This document shows, in pieces, positions 13,833-26,165 of a stretch of DNA of 64,000 nt. The notes beneath the pieces are model-generated. The model was not told where the DNA came from. It did not search any database and saw nothing but the letters and a program-made list of their open reading frames with translations. The position numbers were made by a program, and so were the translations under genes. Source of the stretch: Dermatophagoides farinae (taxonomy: Eukaryota > Arthropoda > Arachnida > Sarcoptiformes > Pyroglyphidae); assembly GCF_024713945.1 (NCBI RefSeq), contig NC_134684.1, forward strand, positions 1,283,001-1,347,000, written 5' to 3'. Numbering within the stretch: position 1 is the stretch's first letter; the number at the start of each line of letters is the position of its first letter.

Positions 13833-16800
13833 GGTGGATTGCCATCGACTCTTGAATTGCCCCCCTCCACTCCCCATTAATGTTTACGTTTAACTAAACG
13901 AATCCATTCATCTGGCAGCTAAATGACCAACCAGCAACGACAACAACAACAACAAATAATTCTATTTTCGGTTTTTTTGTTTGTGTCAAATAGTCAAATG
14001 AAATCAGCAATGAAACAATTCATCTTCATTTGCATAGGACCATAAAGCTAAATTAATAGAAAAAAAAAGAAAACCGAGGTCATTCGAAACCAAATATTCA
14101 CATAGTGATGATGACGATGATGATGATGATGGAAGACTGGTCAACAACAACCAAAAAAAAAAATTTCAAAGACAAATTCAGGGGTCAATTGAAACTTTTC
14201 AAGCCAACAAAAAAAAAGAAAACCAATCAAACAACCAACCAATAGCAATGTGATCAGTCATATTATCAATGGTGGAATCAATGCGAAAATTCTGTCCCTC
14301 TCTCTCTCTCTCTCTCCCACTCACTGTCTCTTCATTGTCATAAAGTTAATATTATAGAATGATGATCACGTGCTGTATAATGATAGTGGTACTCTGATGA
14401 TGCACACATAACAATTTTTCAACAACAACAACAACAAAAACGACTGCTAAAACTGCTGCTAAAGCTGCTAATCTGGTGATGATGTGTGTGTGTGTGTCGT
14501 AATAATAATAATATATATAAATGTGGCCAATAGGCGATCCAAATCAATACGTGTCAAGCATAGATAGGATTTGATTTTCGAATAAATGCTCGAGCATTAA
14601 GCGATTTACGATTATTATTATTATTATCATCATCATGGCACAGACACAGACACACACACACACCGATGACAATGGTGGTGATCATCATCATCATCATCAA
14701 AACGAGAGGATGTTCACTCATTCCTGGCCAAAATGTTTATTATATATATGCTAATCGTTGATTCACAATCGTGTGTGAATTTTATTTTTATTTTTGTTTT
14801 GTTTCGTTGGTTGGATTTCAGATTCATCGATAGCCATTAATCTGGATTATTTATATACTACTCAGACATTTTTGATCGAAAAAAAATGAGAATAAAAACA
14901 AAACAAAAAAAAAGTTTACAGGACATGGACCTTTTCATGTCGTTTTGCAGAATAAGAAAATTAAAAATTCCTGATGATTTGTGTCCAAAAGAAAAAGAAA
15001 AAACACTGAAACAGTGGAAAAAAAAGACCAGTAGTTGATGAATGTACAAACAAATCAAAATGAAATGCTAAGAATTTAATCAATCAATCAATACGTGTAC
15101 AAACACACATTAACTAGAAAAAAAACAGCAACAGCTTTGCATGTGATATGCAAAATTAAAAACAAAAAAAATCAACATTCACACACACACACACACACAC
15201 ACAAGGGCCAAGTCAATATTGACCTTGGTTATCATTCGTACAACACGTATAATGAATATATAAAGTTCATCAGCTGTGACACCAACACACACACACACAG
15301 GAGAAAATGAATTATCAACGTAAGAAATTCTCATTAAAAAATCATTAGAAAATAAAAACTCAAACATACAGGGTGGTTGGGTGTGGCTTGGTGTGTGCTT
15401 GGATTTATTTTCTTTGACTTTTGCTGTGCATCACCACCCCCACCACCACCACTACTACTAATGCTAGTAAATGATGAAAAAATCCAACACAGTTCTTTTT
15501 TTTCATTTTCTTTTTATTCAAAAAAAAAAATTTTTTTTTTTTTTTGAAAAACGACAATTTTCACACAATCAGACAGATCAACAACAAATCACACACATAA
15601 ATATGGATGGATGGATGGATTGGTTGAATGGATAAAACAAAAAAACAAAACAAAAGAGCAAAAAAAACATTAAAATTACAACAACGAAAAAAAAACACAA
15701 GTCACTCTGGTGTGTTTGAAACAATTGTTTTTTCCTTGATTTATCATTATGAATGAATGAATGAATGAATGGGAAAAAACATTTGAAATAATTAAAATCC
15801 ATATAAAACGACAGGGTTTCCGAATTGAGCAACGGGTTACTAAGAAAGAAAGAAAGAAAGAAAAATATTGACCGAAATCGACGACAACGACAATGGCTGA
15901 TGATGATGATGATGACCCCACATAGTGATGGAAAAAAATACATCTTTTTTCATCTCCAATTCAAGAAAAAACATTTTGATAAAAAGAAGAAAATGGGAGC
16001 AAGAGTGAGAGCATCCGATTAATTCAATTTGTTAGGCAATTAATTTTCATCATCAACCCTGAGTCACCCGAAAAAAAATGGAAAGAAAGAGAAAGGAAGA
16101 AGAAAATGTCATTCTTTTATACAATAGAATGGTGTGTGTGTGTGTGTGTGTTGACAAACAACAACAAATGGGCAACAAATATATAAATGTATCTAGTGAT
16201 TTTTTGTTTTCATTTTTCCATCATCATCATCATCATCAGGATGAAATTTGTGATAATTGTAAAGACATACATACATACATTCAGCAATGGAGACAAATGT
16301 TTTTGCATCATCATTTCTCTGAGATTCTATAATATAATATATCTGATTCTCAAATAAATAGAGAGAGAGAGAGAGAGAGAATTTGGAAATTCTTTTTGTG
16401 CCGAACAAAAAAAAAAAAAAAAAATGCCGAAAAGTTCGACCATATAATACTTATGATGATGCCTCATCATTTATATTATCATCTACTAATGACGTCGACA
16501 AATAAATATGATAATTATCAAAATGGCAAATGAGAAAATCAAAAAAAAATCCGTATCATTGATCATTTGAGAGAATGAGTGGGAAAACAAAAAAAAAGGC
16601 CGAAAACAGAGAGAAAACAGAACAGAATTCGATCCAAAAAGTCGACATACAACAGCAAATTTGAAAGAATCAGCGGAAAAAAAATTCGCACACACACACA
16701 CACACAGAGAGAGAAGGATATTATTCAATCGATAATAACAATTCTGGTTATGATGATGATGATGATGATGGATATCAAGAATAAGGAGAAAAAAAATCCT

Positions 16801-18065
16801 AATCTATAAGGTCCAAGAAATTGAAAGTGGTAGTGGGTGAAACAGAGAAAGGGAAAATATGTCGCTGTGTTTGCAAATCATCATCATCATCAACAAAAAT
16901 GGTGACTGCTGGGTACTGGGGTACTACTACGTATCAGATAGAAATTCATTTCTTATAAAACAACAACAACAACAACAACGTGGAACAAATCATTGAATGA
17001 GGATAAGGCCAAAAACAAAACGAAATCAGATCAAATCATCATCTTTTCGATCTCTTTCTCTTTCTCTCTCTCTCGAATGCCTATTAATAATAATAATAAT
17101 CATCATCATCATCAAAAAAAATTTTCATCGTCAAACGGTCGGTCGATTTTTCGTTGCTACTACTGCTGTTATCGATGTCATTCGTCGCCGTCATCGTTGT
17201 TGTTGTTTCTTAATTAAATATAGTAACAACAACAACAACAACAAAAAAAACATAACATAACATCCATTTTCCTCATCTTCAAAGTATCATCATCATCATC
17301 ATCATCAATTCACCCCTCCTTCAATATAATACCGTCAAATGTCGTAGTCGTCGTCGTTTTCATTTTGTTTGTCTGTTTGTTTGTGTATAAATGAATAAAA
17401 ACGATATAAATGATGGCCATTCTCCGAAAATAAAAAAAAATGAAATAAATTGAATTAAAAAATCATTCCGGACACACACACGCGAAAGCATAGGGTGCAC
17501 ACATATAGCAATCATTATTATTAAACTAGTTTTATCATCATCATCATTACAACTTTTTACATATAAAACCTATGATGATGATGAAGGATGAAGGATGCAT
17601 CTTTTTTTTCTGCTGCTGCTGCTGGTGGTGGTGGTGGTGATGGTGATGGTTCGGTTCACTTGAGCCATTTCTCTGATTTTTTTTTTGAAATATAAAAATA
17701 TCGACGATGCAAAAATGTGCACATTTACGGTCGAAAAATTGGAGAAAAAGACCAACAATCAAGATATACAGATATATATACTATATGCATGTAGTATGAA
17801 TGTTCAATAAACAATTAAAACAGCCAAACTTTGTAGTTGTGTTGTTGACCAGAAACATCAGAGAGTGAGAGAGTATCTTTACTGATGAGTAATATAAACT
17901 TAAATACTGAAATGGGGGGAGGGTACCATGGCCAAAAAAAAAGAAGAAATCAATCCGCGGAAGGAAATTCAATTATTAGAAATGATGAAATAAAAAAAAA
18001 AAAAAAAAAATGGTCGTTTGTCATCCAAAACAAATGACAATCAATCAATAATGTTGTTCGCAACA

Positions 18066-18067
<2 letters not shown>

Positions 18068-18102
<35 letters not shown>
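18068..18102. repeat. (CAA)n microsatellite
   Basis: About twelve uninterrupted CAA/AAC units. It reads as poly-Q in one frame, but there is no gene context. Confidence 0.9.
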
Positions 18103-18103
<1 letters not shown>

Positions 18104-19274
18104 GCCAAAAGAAATTGGCAATTCTTTTAAATTGCTTTCAATAAAGTATATCGAGAGAATCACAGCAACAGCAACAACAACAACAACGAAGAATCAAGGT
18201 ACCAATTTTATAAAACAAAAGCAAAATTTAGTTAAAAACCAAAAAAGACTGCTTTTCATTTCACATTATAGCTTGTAAAATCACAAGGGATCTCATTTAT
18301 TGAGCAAAAAAAAAAACATTTATAATTTAGTCATTGAATATATGAGTGAATGCACACAAAACATTCATTTTTGGTGAATTCTTGATGATGATTCTCACCT
18401 GTGTCCTGCATATTTAAAATGTACAATTCGAACAGGATAGAAAAATCACAATCATCCTGTCATTGAAATGTCAAACTAAAAATAAAGTGAGTGAGAGAGA
18501 CAGAGAGAATGAAAAAAATGGTTAATTAAAACCAAATGAAATGAAAAATAAAACGTCAACGGAAAATCAAAAAGTGACACAACGTAAGGGAAAAAAAGCA
18601 CACCGTTTGTCACAAAAAATAAAACACACACCAACACATGTGTTAATCTAATCCGTTTTTTTTCTCCTTTTTCCTGTGATTATGTAAATGACAGCTTTGA
18701 AAAAAAAATATCAGAGAAAATCAGGTAACAAAAAAGGGCCATTCGTCGTGGCCGTCATGTGACGACGAAAAAAAAAAATTGACAATGATAAAAAACAAAA
18801 ACGAAAAACGAGAAAAAAATGAACCAGCCAACAACAACAACAACAACAACAAGAAAAAAAATGAACAAAACAAAATAGCATCATCTATAATAAAATACAG
18901 GAATATGAATCTAAATGAACGAAACAACAACAACAAAAAAACGAAAAAAAAAATGAAACGAAAACGTCAAACTGATAATGGTTTTTTTTTATTTTATTTT
19001 TTTCTGCAGTATTGGGCTGTTTGTTTGTTTGCTTGATGATGATGATGATGACGATGATGATATGGCGCCATGATGTTGAATAGAAATCAGTGTGTGTGTG
19101 TGTGTTGGTGTCTATGTGTCCAAATAGTTGTTTATTGTTGTCAAATAGTTAAGATAGATAGAACGAACCCAAACGGCACACATTAACGGTAATAATAATG
19201 ATGATGATGATGATGATGAATAGGTCATTCTAGATTCTAGTTTTTTTTCCATTCATTCATTCATTCATTTATTC

Positions 19275-19277
<3 letters not shown>

Positions 19278-19302
<25 letters not shown>
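19278..19302. repeat. (CA)n microsatellite
   Basis: Twelve CA units without interruption. A second tract of similar length lies about 100 bp on, at roughly 19,399-19,422. Confidence 0.85.
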
Positions 19303-19306
<4 letters not shown>

Positions 19307-20127
19307 GGAATTCTTTTATAATATTAATATCATCATCATCGTCGTAATAATGAAATGAATATACTTTCAGATAACGGTATAAACGGTACCACTTTCATAC
19401 ACACACACACACACACACACACAAAAAAAATTCTATTCCATCCATCTATCTATACACTAGCTCTCTCTCTCTCTTCCTTCATTTGAACATCCATAAACTA
19501 TTTATATATCGGTCGTTCCTATTATCATCATCATCATCATGGGTTTCATTTATTTTGTCTGTGAAGAAAAGCAAAAAAAAAAAAAAAACTTTGCACCGTA
19601 GATACACACACACACACCGGTTTAGTTTTCACAGAAAAAAAATACTACTACATACAAATTACATTACCGAAATTATAATCATCATAATCATAATCATCAA
19701 AAACATTTATTTCATTTTCACATCATCATCATCATCAGATCGAGTTAGTTTTCTATTAGATTGAAACGTTATTGTCATTATTATATAACAGCGGATATAT
19801 ACATACACACACACACACAGTACAGGGTTTTGTATTATTCGGTATAAAAGCAAAAAAAAAAAAAAAAAAAAATTATTCTTGTTGATGATTGTTGAAACAA
19901 TTAAAAATGACCGAATCTTAACCACAAACACATGTTGGCTAGATTTAAAAGAAAAAAAAAAAACAATGAAAAACAAAAATTTTGGATAAAACCAGTACAA
20001 AAAAAAAACACACACCAACTCCTGACAGTCAATATAAACGCAGGTGTGGCGGCTGCGCCGCCCCCCCTGCACCCAAACTTGTCTATTTTAACGCTTCGAA
20101 AAAAAACGGTGGGTTTCTATGCACGGC

Positions 20128-21124
20128 GTGTTGCTTCCGGCCTTCGGTTTGGTACCGTCAGGGTCAGACAACTTGTGCATTGATGATACCGTTGAAAAAT
20201 ACACCGAACAGCATAATTATTATTGCTAAACGAAAAAAGTTTTTAAAAATCTGGATTCCATATGAATCTTGTCAGAGCAAAAGCCAATACGACAGGATAA
20301 CACATGATTTAAATGTAGCTTCAGATCTCGATCGTTTTGCTGCAAAATGCTGTCAATATCGAGCTTCAATGAATGCGAATAGTTTACAAATAAACGCGTT
20401 TGCAAACCACTTTGTGGTTAAATAATGATGATGATGAATACAAACAAATAGAAAACAAAAAAAAAAGCACAACACCTCTGCTAAATAAAATTTTGTGGGT
20501 TCACAGATGATCTTAAAACTTTATTTTAAATGAAAAAATATCATCAGTGAATGAATCATAAATCTGAACAAATCATTCCATATATAGCAAATATCATCAA
20601 ATACACACTCACACAGGCACACAAAATGAAAATGTTGACACATGTATTATCACAATAATCAATTCGAAAAATATTTACTCTTTCTAATTGCAGTGATTCA
20701 CAACCGGTGGTTCGCGAACCCCTGGGGGTTCGTGGGATATGCAAAAGGGTAACTTTGTATGTATCGAAAGAACAAACATCGCGAAGAAAAAAAGGTTGGG
20801 AAACACTGTTCTATTGAATGAATCTATTGGATGCAAAAGCTGCAGAAACGTGTGCTGCTAGAACAATGAAAAAAAGCTAAATACCACAGCATTACAAAGC
20901 GACTTCTACTTCTGAGCTGAACGAACTGTTCAGCGGCACAGTTTACCCGCATCACAACACATTGAGTAGCTCATACTAAATAGTTATGTTTGTACTGAAA
21001 ATAAGTAGGAATGTCCAGCTCGGCTTCCCCGCAACAAATGCCAAGTTAATACAGTTTTTTATACTTGCAGAGTGTAAAAATTGCAGTTTACAGTGGAAAT
21101 TTAAGCGACATAGAATAGTAGATA
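20128..21124 (+). mobile_element. Dispersed ~1 kb repeat, left copy (interrupted by a MITE)
   Basis: This segment matches the reverse complement of 41,252-42,146 through many blocks. These include TGCTTCCGGCCTTCGGTTTG near 20,131, GTCAGAGCAAAAGCCAATAC near 20,275, ATCTCGATCGTTTTGCTGCA near 20,325, a CACTCACACAGGCACACAAA block near 20,607, GTAGGAATGTCCAGCTCGGC near 21,006 and CATAGAATAGTAGATAAT at the right end. Identity between blocks is interrupted by indels. The right copy has stops in every frame I followed, so the repeat looks non-coding and non-autonomous, or decayed. A GC-rich patch (20,039-20,085) sits just outside the aligned part. I saw no clear terminal inverted repeats for the whole unit, so its class is unknown. 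Confidence 0.8.
20691..20808. mobile_element. 118-bp hAT-type MITE inserted in the left repeat copy
   Basis: The element starts CAGTGATTCACAACC and ends GGTTGGGAAACACTG; reading the end in reverse gives CAGTGTTTCCCAACC, matching 13 of 15 terminal bases. This CAGNG..CAACC terminus is characteristic of hAT transposons. The flanks TTCTAATTG and TTCTATTG look like an 8-bp target duplication with one extra A. Inside are a perfect 12-bp palindrome GGTTCGCGAACC (20,709-20,720) and a stem CGAACCCC/GGGGTTCG (20,715-20,732). The corresponding place in the right repeat copy lacks it. It carries no coding capacity and so would need a transposase from elsewhere. Confidence 0.85.
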
Positions 21125-24100
21125 ATTTCCCGAAAAAAATGTTATGAATAACAAAATATAAATTGTGAATCGAACCGTGTGAAAAGGATCAAAGGCCAAA
21201 CATTATAAAAATAGATGCGGCATATATTCTCATTCACTCCATCACAATCACAGGTATGTCTACATATATGGTGTATATATTAAAAAGCGGCTTATCAAAA
21301 AAAGAACAAAAAACAAAACAAAACAAAAAACAAAAAACAAAAACGTTTTTTTCATCACGTTCATCATCATCATCATCAATATAATTGCCCTAATTTGGCA
21401 TTATTATGAACGGAAACAATTTCAAAATACCGATAATCATCATCATATACAGTGGAGAAACACAAAAAAAAAGAAGTGACAAAAACAAAAACAATCAAGG
21501 TAATCACAAAGCAAAACAAACGAAACATTCGAATGTTTTTGTTATAAAACAGAAAAAAATCATCAATGTTTATCGAGAAATAAAAAAAAAATTTGATTCG
21601 ATAATCTCGAAATGAAAAAAAAACATAAAACAGAAACAGGAAACATTGAGATATTTGTTAAATTAACGTCTCTCTCTCTCTCTCTCTCTCATTAGATAAT
21701 AACCAGAAAAAAAACCGAACAAACTTGACTTATCTAAATACAAATCAATAGTCGATTAGAAAGTTTGTTTTGTTTTTCTAGTTCAAAGAAAACGTGCGTC
21801 ATTTTTTTTTTTTTTTTTTTTTGGTATTGGCAGGACCAAAAATGTGAATTATGGAAGCCTAGAAGAAAAAAAAAAAACATCGACCATCATCATCATCGAA
21901 AATCAGCAACACCAAGCCCAAAAGACAAAAAAAAACATTAATTTTGTACAATGGAAACAACTTAAAGAATAAAGTTTCAACGACAACGGAACAAAATTGG
22001 ATTTAGTCTACTGTTGTTGCAGGGCCCAAACATTCACCGTGTGCCCATACACACACACACCATACCGATAATCGATAGAAACAAAATAAACGATCCAACC
22101 AACAAGCGGACAGTTTTCACCATCATAAAGAGATCGAATAACATCAACGTTTTTTTCTGGTAACTTTTATATAGTGTAGCTTCATTTATTTAAAAAAAAG
22201 ACGAAGAAGAAGAAGAAGAAAAAGAAAATCTTCATTACGGTGTTTGTGTATAAGGCAAGGCACACTAAAACTACTACAATGGTGCCACACACTTTTCATT
22301 TGATTCGATTAATTTTGTAATTTCAATATTATCGATTATCAATAAATTTTATTTAATGATGACGATGATGATGATGATGATGATGAAGTTTATCGTGTGT
22401 TATATAAATTAAATTACAGTCAAAATAAATGTCAAAATGTGTAAAGCTTAAAGCCAAAAAAAAAAGAAAGGTGTATTCTGGGTAGCCCACCGTCATTCAG
22501 AATTTATAACCGGAATGAATTTATTGAAAAAAAAGAAGAAGAAAAAAAAGTTTTTTTTACATTTGCACACAAAAACTATTGATCAATATTTTAAGGAAAT
22601 TTTTTTTTACCAGAAAAAAACGGGAAAAAAAGTGGAAATACTCTATACACACCTACACACACACACAACTAGGGTCAACACACACACACACAGACACATC
22701 AAATTGAGAAAGTTTCACATCACCATCATAGCCTAAGGAGACAAGTTGGCAAGCAAGCAAGCAAAAAAAGCAAACAATCTAATGATTGGATCGAAATGAA
22801 AATTTTCTCTCTCTCTCTCTCTCTTTCTGGCGTTTCATTAAAGAAATATTGACCATCAATACACGGTACACACACACACACGGTAATGGATGGTAGCCCG
22901 AACAACAACAACAACAAAAACAGAGATGTCAAGAGTACACACACACACACATACATTGCCTGACAACCTTACCGAGAAAAAAAAATATGAGAATAAAATG
23001 GAAAAATCATCAGGAAAAATAACACACACACATACATACCTCACACGATCCGACCCTAAAGTAAATGTCCACTGATGGGCTTAATGGACATACACACACA
23101 CAGACACATTAGATTCAATCAATTGAACATTCATGTATGTATTGCAAAAAAAAAAAAACACTAACTGGACACTCCACACATATACACCATATACAACAAC
23201 AACAACAACAAACCAATGAACAATGAGGCTAAATTAAATCATCCACATCCATTCCTTATACACCCATCATCATCATCATCAGAATAACACAGAATACACA
23301 TACAGGGCAGAATGGATTCATTTGTTAGTGGAGAAAAACCAGAATTTTGAAGAAAAAAAAAATACCAGACTGGCAAGTTCACATGGTGTGTACTCTTGTA
23401 GAATGAAAGAATAACAAAAACAAAACAAAAAATAAAAAGGTAATTGCCCATCAGATCATCATCATCATCGTGGATCGATCGATTGATCGATTTGATATTG
23501 AAAGCCTTGAGGGCCAATTCAATGAAATATAGTGGTGGTGGTGGTGGTTCATATATCTCAATCCATTTATTCTATTTATTGGTAATGGTAGAAATGTTTT
23601 TAATGGATTTGTATGAAGAATAACAAAAACAAACGTGAAAACAAAAATTCCGTTGCCACAACTAAATGAATTGTAGAAAAAAGAAAAACATTACCTTCCA
23701 TTATCTTCCCCTTTTTTCCCCCCATTACAAAAAAAATGGAAAGAGAGAGAGAGAGAGAGAGAGAACAAGAAACAAGACATTTTTTTCTGTGGTTTGGTTT
23801 GATTTGGTGAAATTTGATCTACAAATCATCAGCAACAACAACAACAGAAACAAAAAACAAGGTGTATGAACCAGAAACAAAAAAAAAAAATTTCATTCGA
23901 TACCGTCATATATATTTTTTTTGTGTCGCCCAATATTATAATCAAATGATGATGATGATGATAGAAAACCAGAAACAAGAAAAAAAAAATAGTAAAATTC
24001 AGAACGATGATAGAAAAATGTTGAGTGAGCAGAAAAATTGTGAATATTTTGTGGACATGAAAAACGAAAACAAAAAATTCTGGCCACCACCACCAACATC

Positions 24101-26131
24101 ATCATTTTCCTACCTTGGTGTGCATGTGTATGACAAACAAATCGATCTATACATGTGAATATAGAAATTAGAAATACAACACCTATTTTTTTTTTCTTCT
24201 GAGAAATACAAAACACATACACAGACATCATATATATTTTTTTACGTACATCAAGTAAATAATAATATCCATTCACAATATGTATATATAAAGCACATGT
24301 GGAAAAGAAAGAAAATACAAAAAAAACTGTAAAGTGGCCTGAAATGAAATAAAAAAAATTTTCTCGTTCACCAATAGCATACACACACATAGAGAACACA
24401 CATGTGTATTGAATACGAAATGAGATTCATTATTAACATCATCATCATTTGTGCATCATCATTTTTTTTTCTATTAAAATGCATCAAACATACATACACT
24501 TATAGTCTAGAATCTAGATATATGTATGTAGTATTATCATTACCTTTTTGATCATTTAAAATTCTATGCATTCTATGCATTGTGTGTGTGTGTGTGTGAA
24601 TGGTGAAACTATCAAGAATAAGATCATTGAAGAAGGAAACAGACACAGACACACACGCACACAGAGAAGAATCTACAATACCTGAATTATTTTTATTGCT
24701 GATATTTGGGATTTTTTTTGTTTTGTTTTGTTTTGTTTTTCACCACCAACACCCCCAACTGTGTGTGTGTGTGTGTATGTGCCTCATTTCAAAACATTAA
24801 CTTTGTTTCAAGTTTTGATCATCAACATGAACATCAAACATGATGAGAGCAATCTGTGAGCTGATTATTTTTTCTCTCTTCTCTCTCTCTCTCTCTCTCT
24901 CTAACTCTATCTATTTATCTGTCTATTCTTGTCAACCTTTACGTATATATCGTGTCCGTGTTTCTAATGTCTAATGTCTAAAACATATGCACAATATGCA
25001 AATCACATCCACCACCACCATCATCATCATCATCATCATCATCACCACCAATTGAGAAAAAAAGATAAAGTTTGTAAAAGAATGAAAAAAACGTGAACAT
25101 TCATAGTTTCATCATCATCATCATCATCAAAATCATTACAATTTCCCTTTTTCATCATTCATTCATTTAAAATCCTTGGCATCATTTGATGATGCTTGTG
25201 TGTATGTGTGTTTATTTGTCTGGTGTGTGTACGTATATATATAATATAATATAAAAGTGGTATATATATTGAGATAAAAAGCAATCAATGTTTACCGTTT
25301 TTTTTGCATTGATGAACAAGCATTAGGTACAGTTGAACGGCAAAAGGCAATTAAGTAGAACTAATAATAACAACAACAACAACAACAAAAAATGATAGCA
25401 GGAGAAGCAATAATAAAAAACCAATGCGTATCGTTGATGTTGAATTTGAATCCCAAACTGATGATGATGATGATGATAGAGAGAACCCCGTATTTGATTT
25501 TTAGTGATCAAAGGTTTTTTTATTTGCTCCTTATATCTACTAATACTAATTCATTCCTGTGAATGAGTAGTGGTGTGTGTATGTGTGTGATTAGCAAGCA
25601 TGATGATTGAAAATAATTTTGAAAAGAAAAATAAACCAGGTTAACCGTTACATTCATACACACAGGATTGGCAACAACGACAAAGAATGAATTCGATCCA
25701 TTTCAAACAAAAAAAAAATTTATTTGATCAAATCTAATGATGTGCAATAAATGAGCGTTTTTTTTCGCTGTTGTTGCTGTTGTTGTTGTTTGTTAGCGAT
25801 AATTGCAAATGGCGTCGTCGTCGTCGTCGAACAACAACAGCAACAGAAAATCTATTGGCGAATTATTTTGGCAAAAATCCAGCCAATTCCATTTGAAAAG
25901 GTGTTTTTTATTCGTGTGTGTCTGTGATGAGAAATTTGGCATCAATTCAATTCTGAATGAATTCTGTTTTCGTTTGTGCAATTTAGGTGTATCCCGAGTA
26001 TAATAAAAAAAGGACAATCGACTCGAAAAAAAAGTGATCATAACATTTGAAATGATGTGTGTGTGTGTGTGTGTGTGTGTGTGGTTTTTGTCGTCGTTTA
26101 ATTCTGACAACAAAAAAAAACCTTAGGAATC

Positions 26132-26165
<34 letters not shown>

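Larger units (their letters stand above)
13431..20127. other. Gene-free, microsatellite-rich DNA; probable intron
   Basis: No exon is supported. The stretch holds the long CT tract at 13,471-13,535, a (CGT)n block just after it, many (GAT)n, (CAA)n and (CA)n arrays, and further ACGTG cores at 13,677, 13,686, 14,367, 14,548 and 15,092. A perfect 14-bp palindrome AATGCTCGAGCATT lies at 14,585-14,598. It lies inside the proposed intron of the ZEB/zfh1-like gene. Confidence 0.5.

Noticed and set aside
19982-20425. 147-codon plus-strand frame overlapping the start of the left repeat copy
   Set aside because: The corresponding part of the right repeat copy has several stops and frameshifts, and the peptide resembles no transposase, so it is a chance frame in a non-coding repeat.
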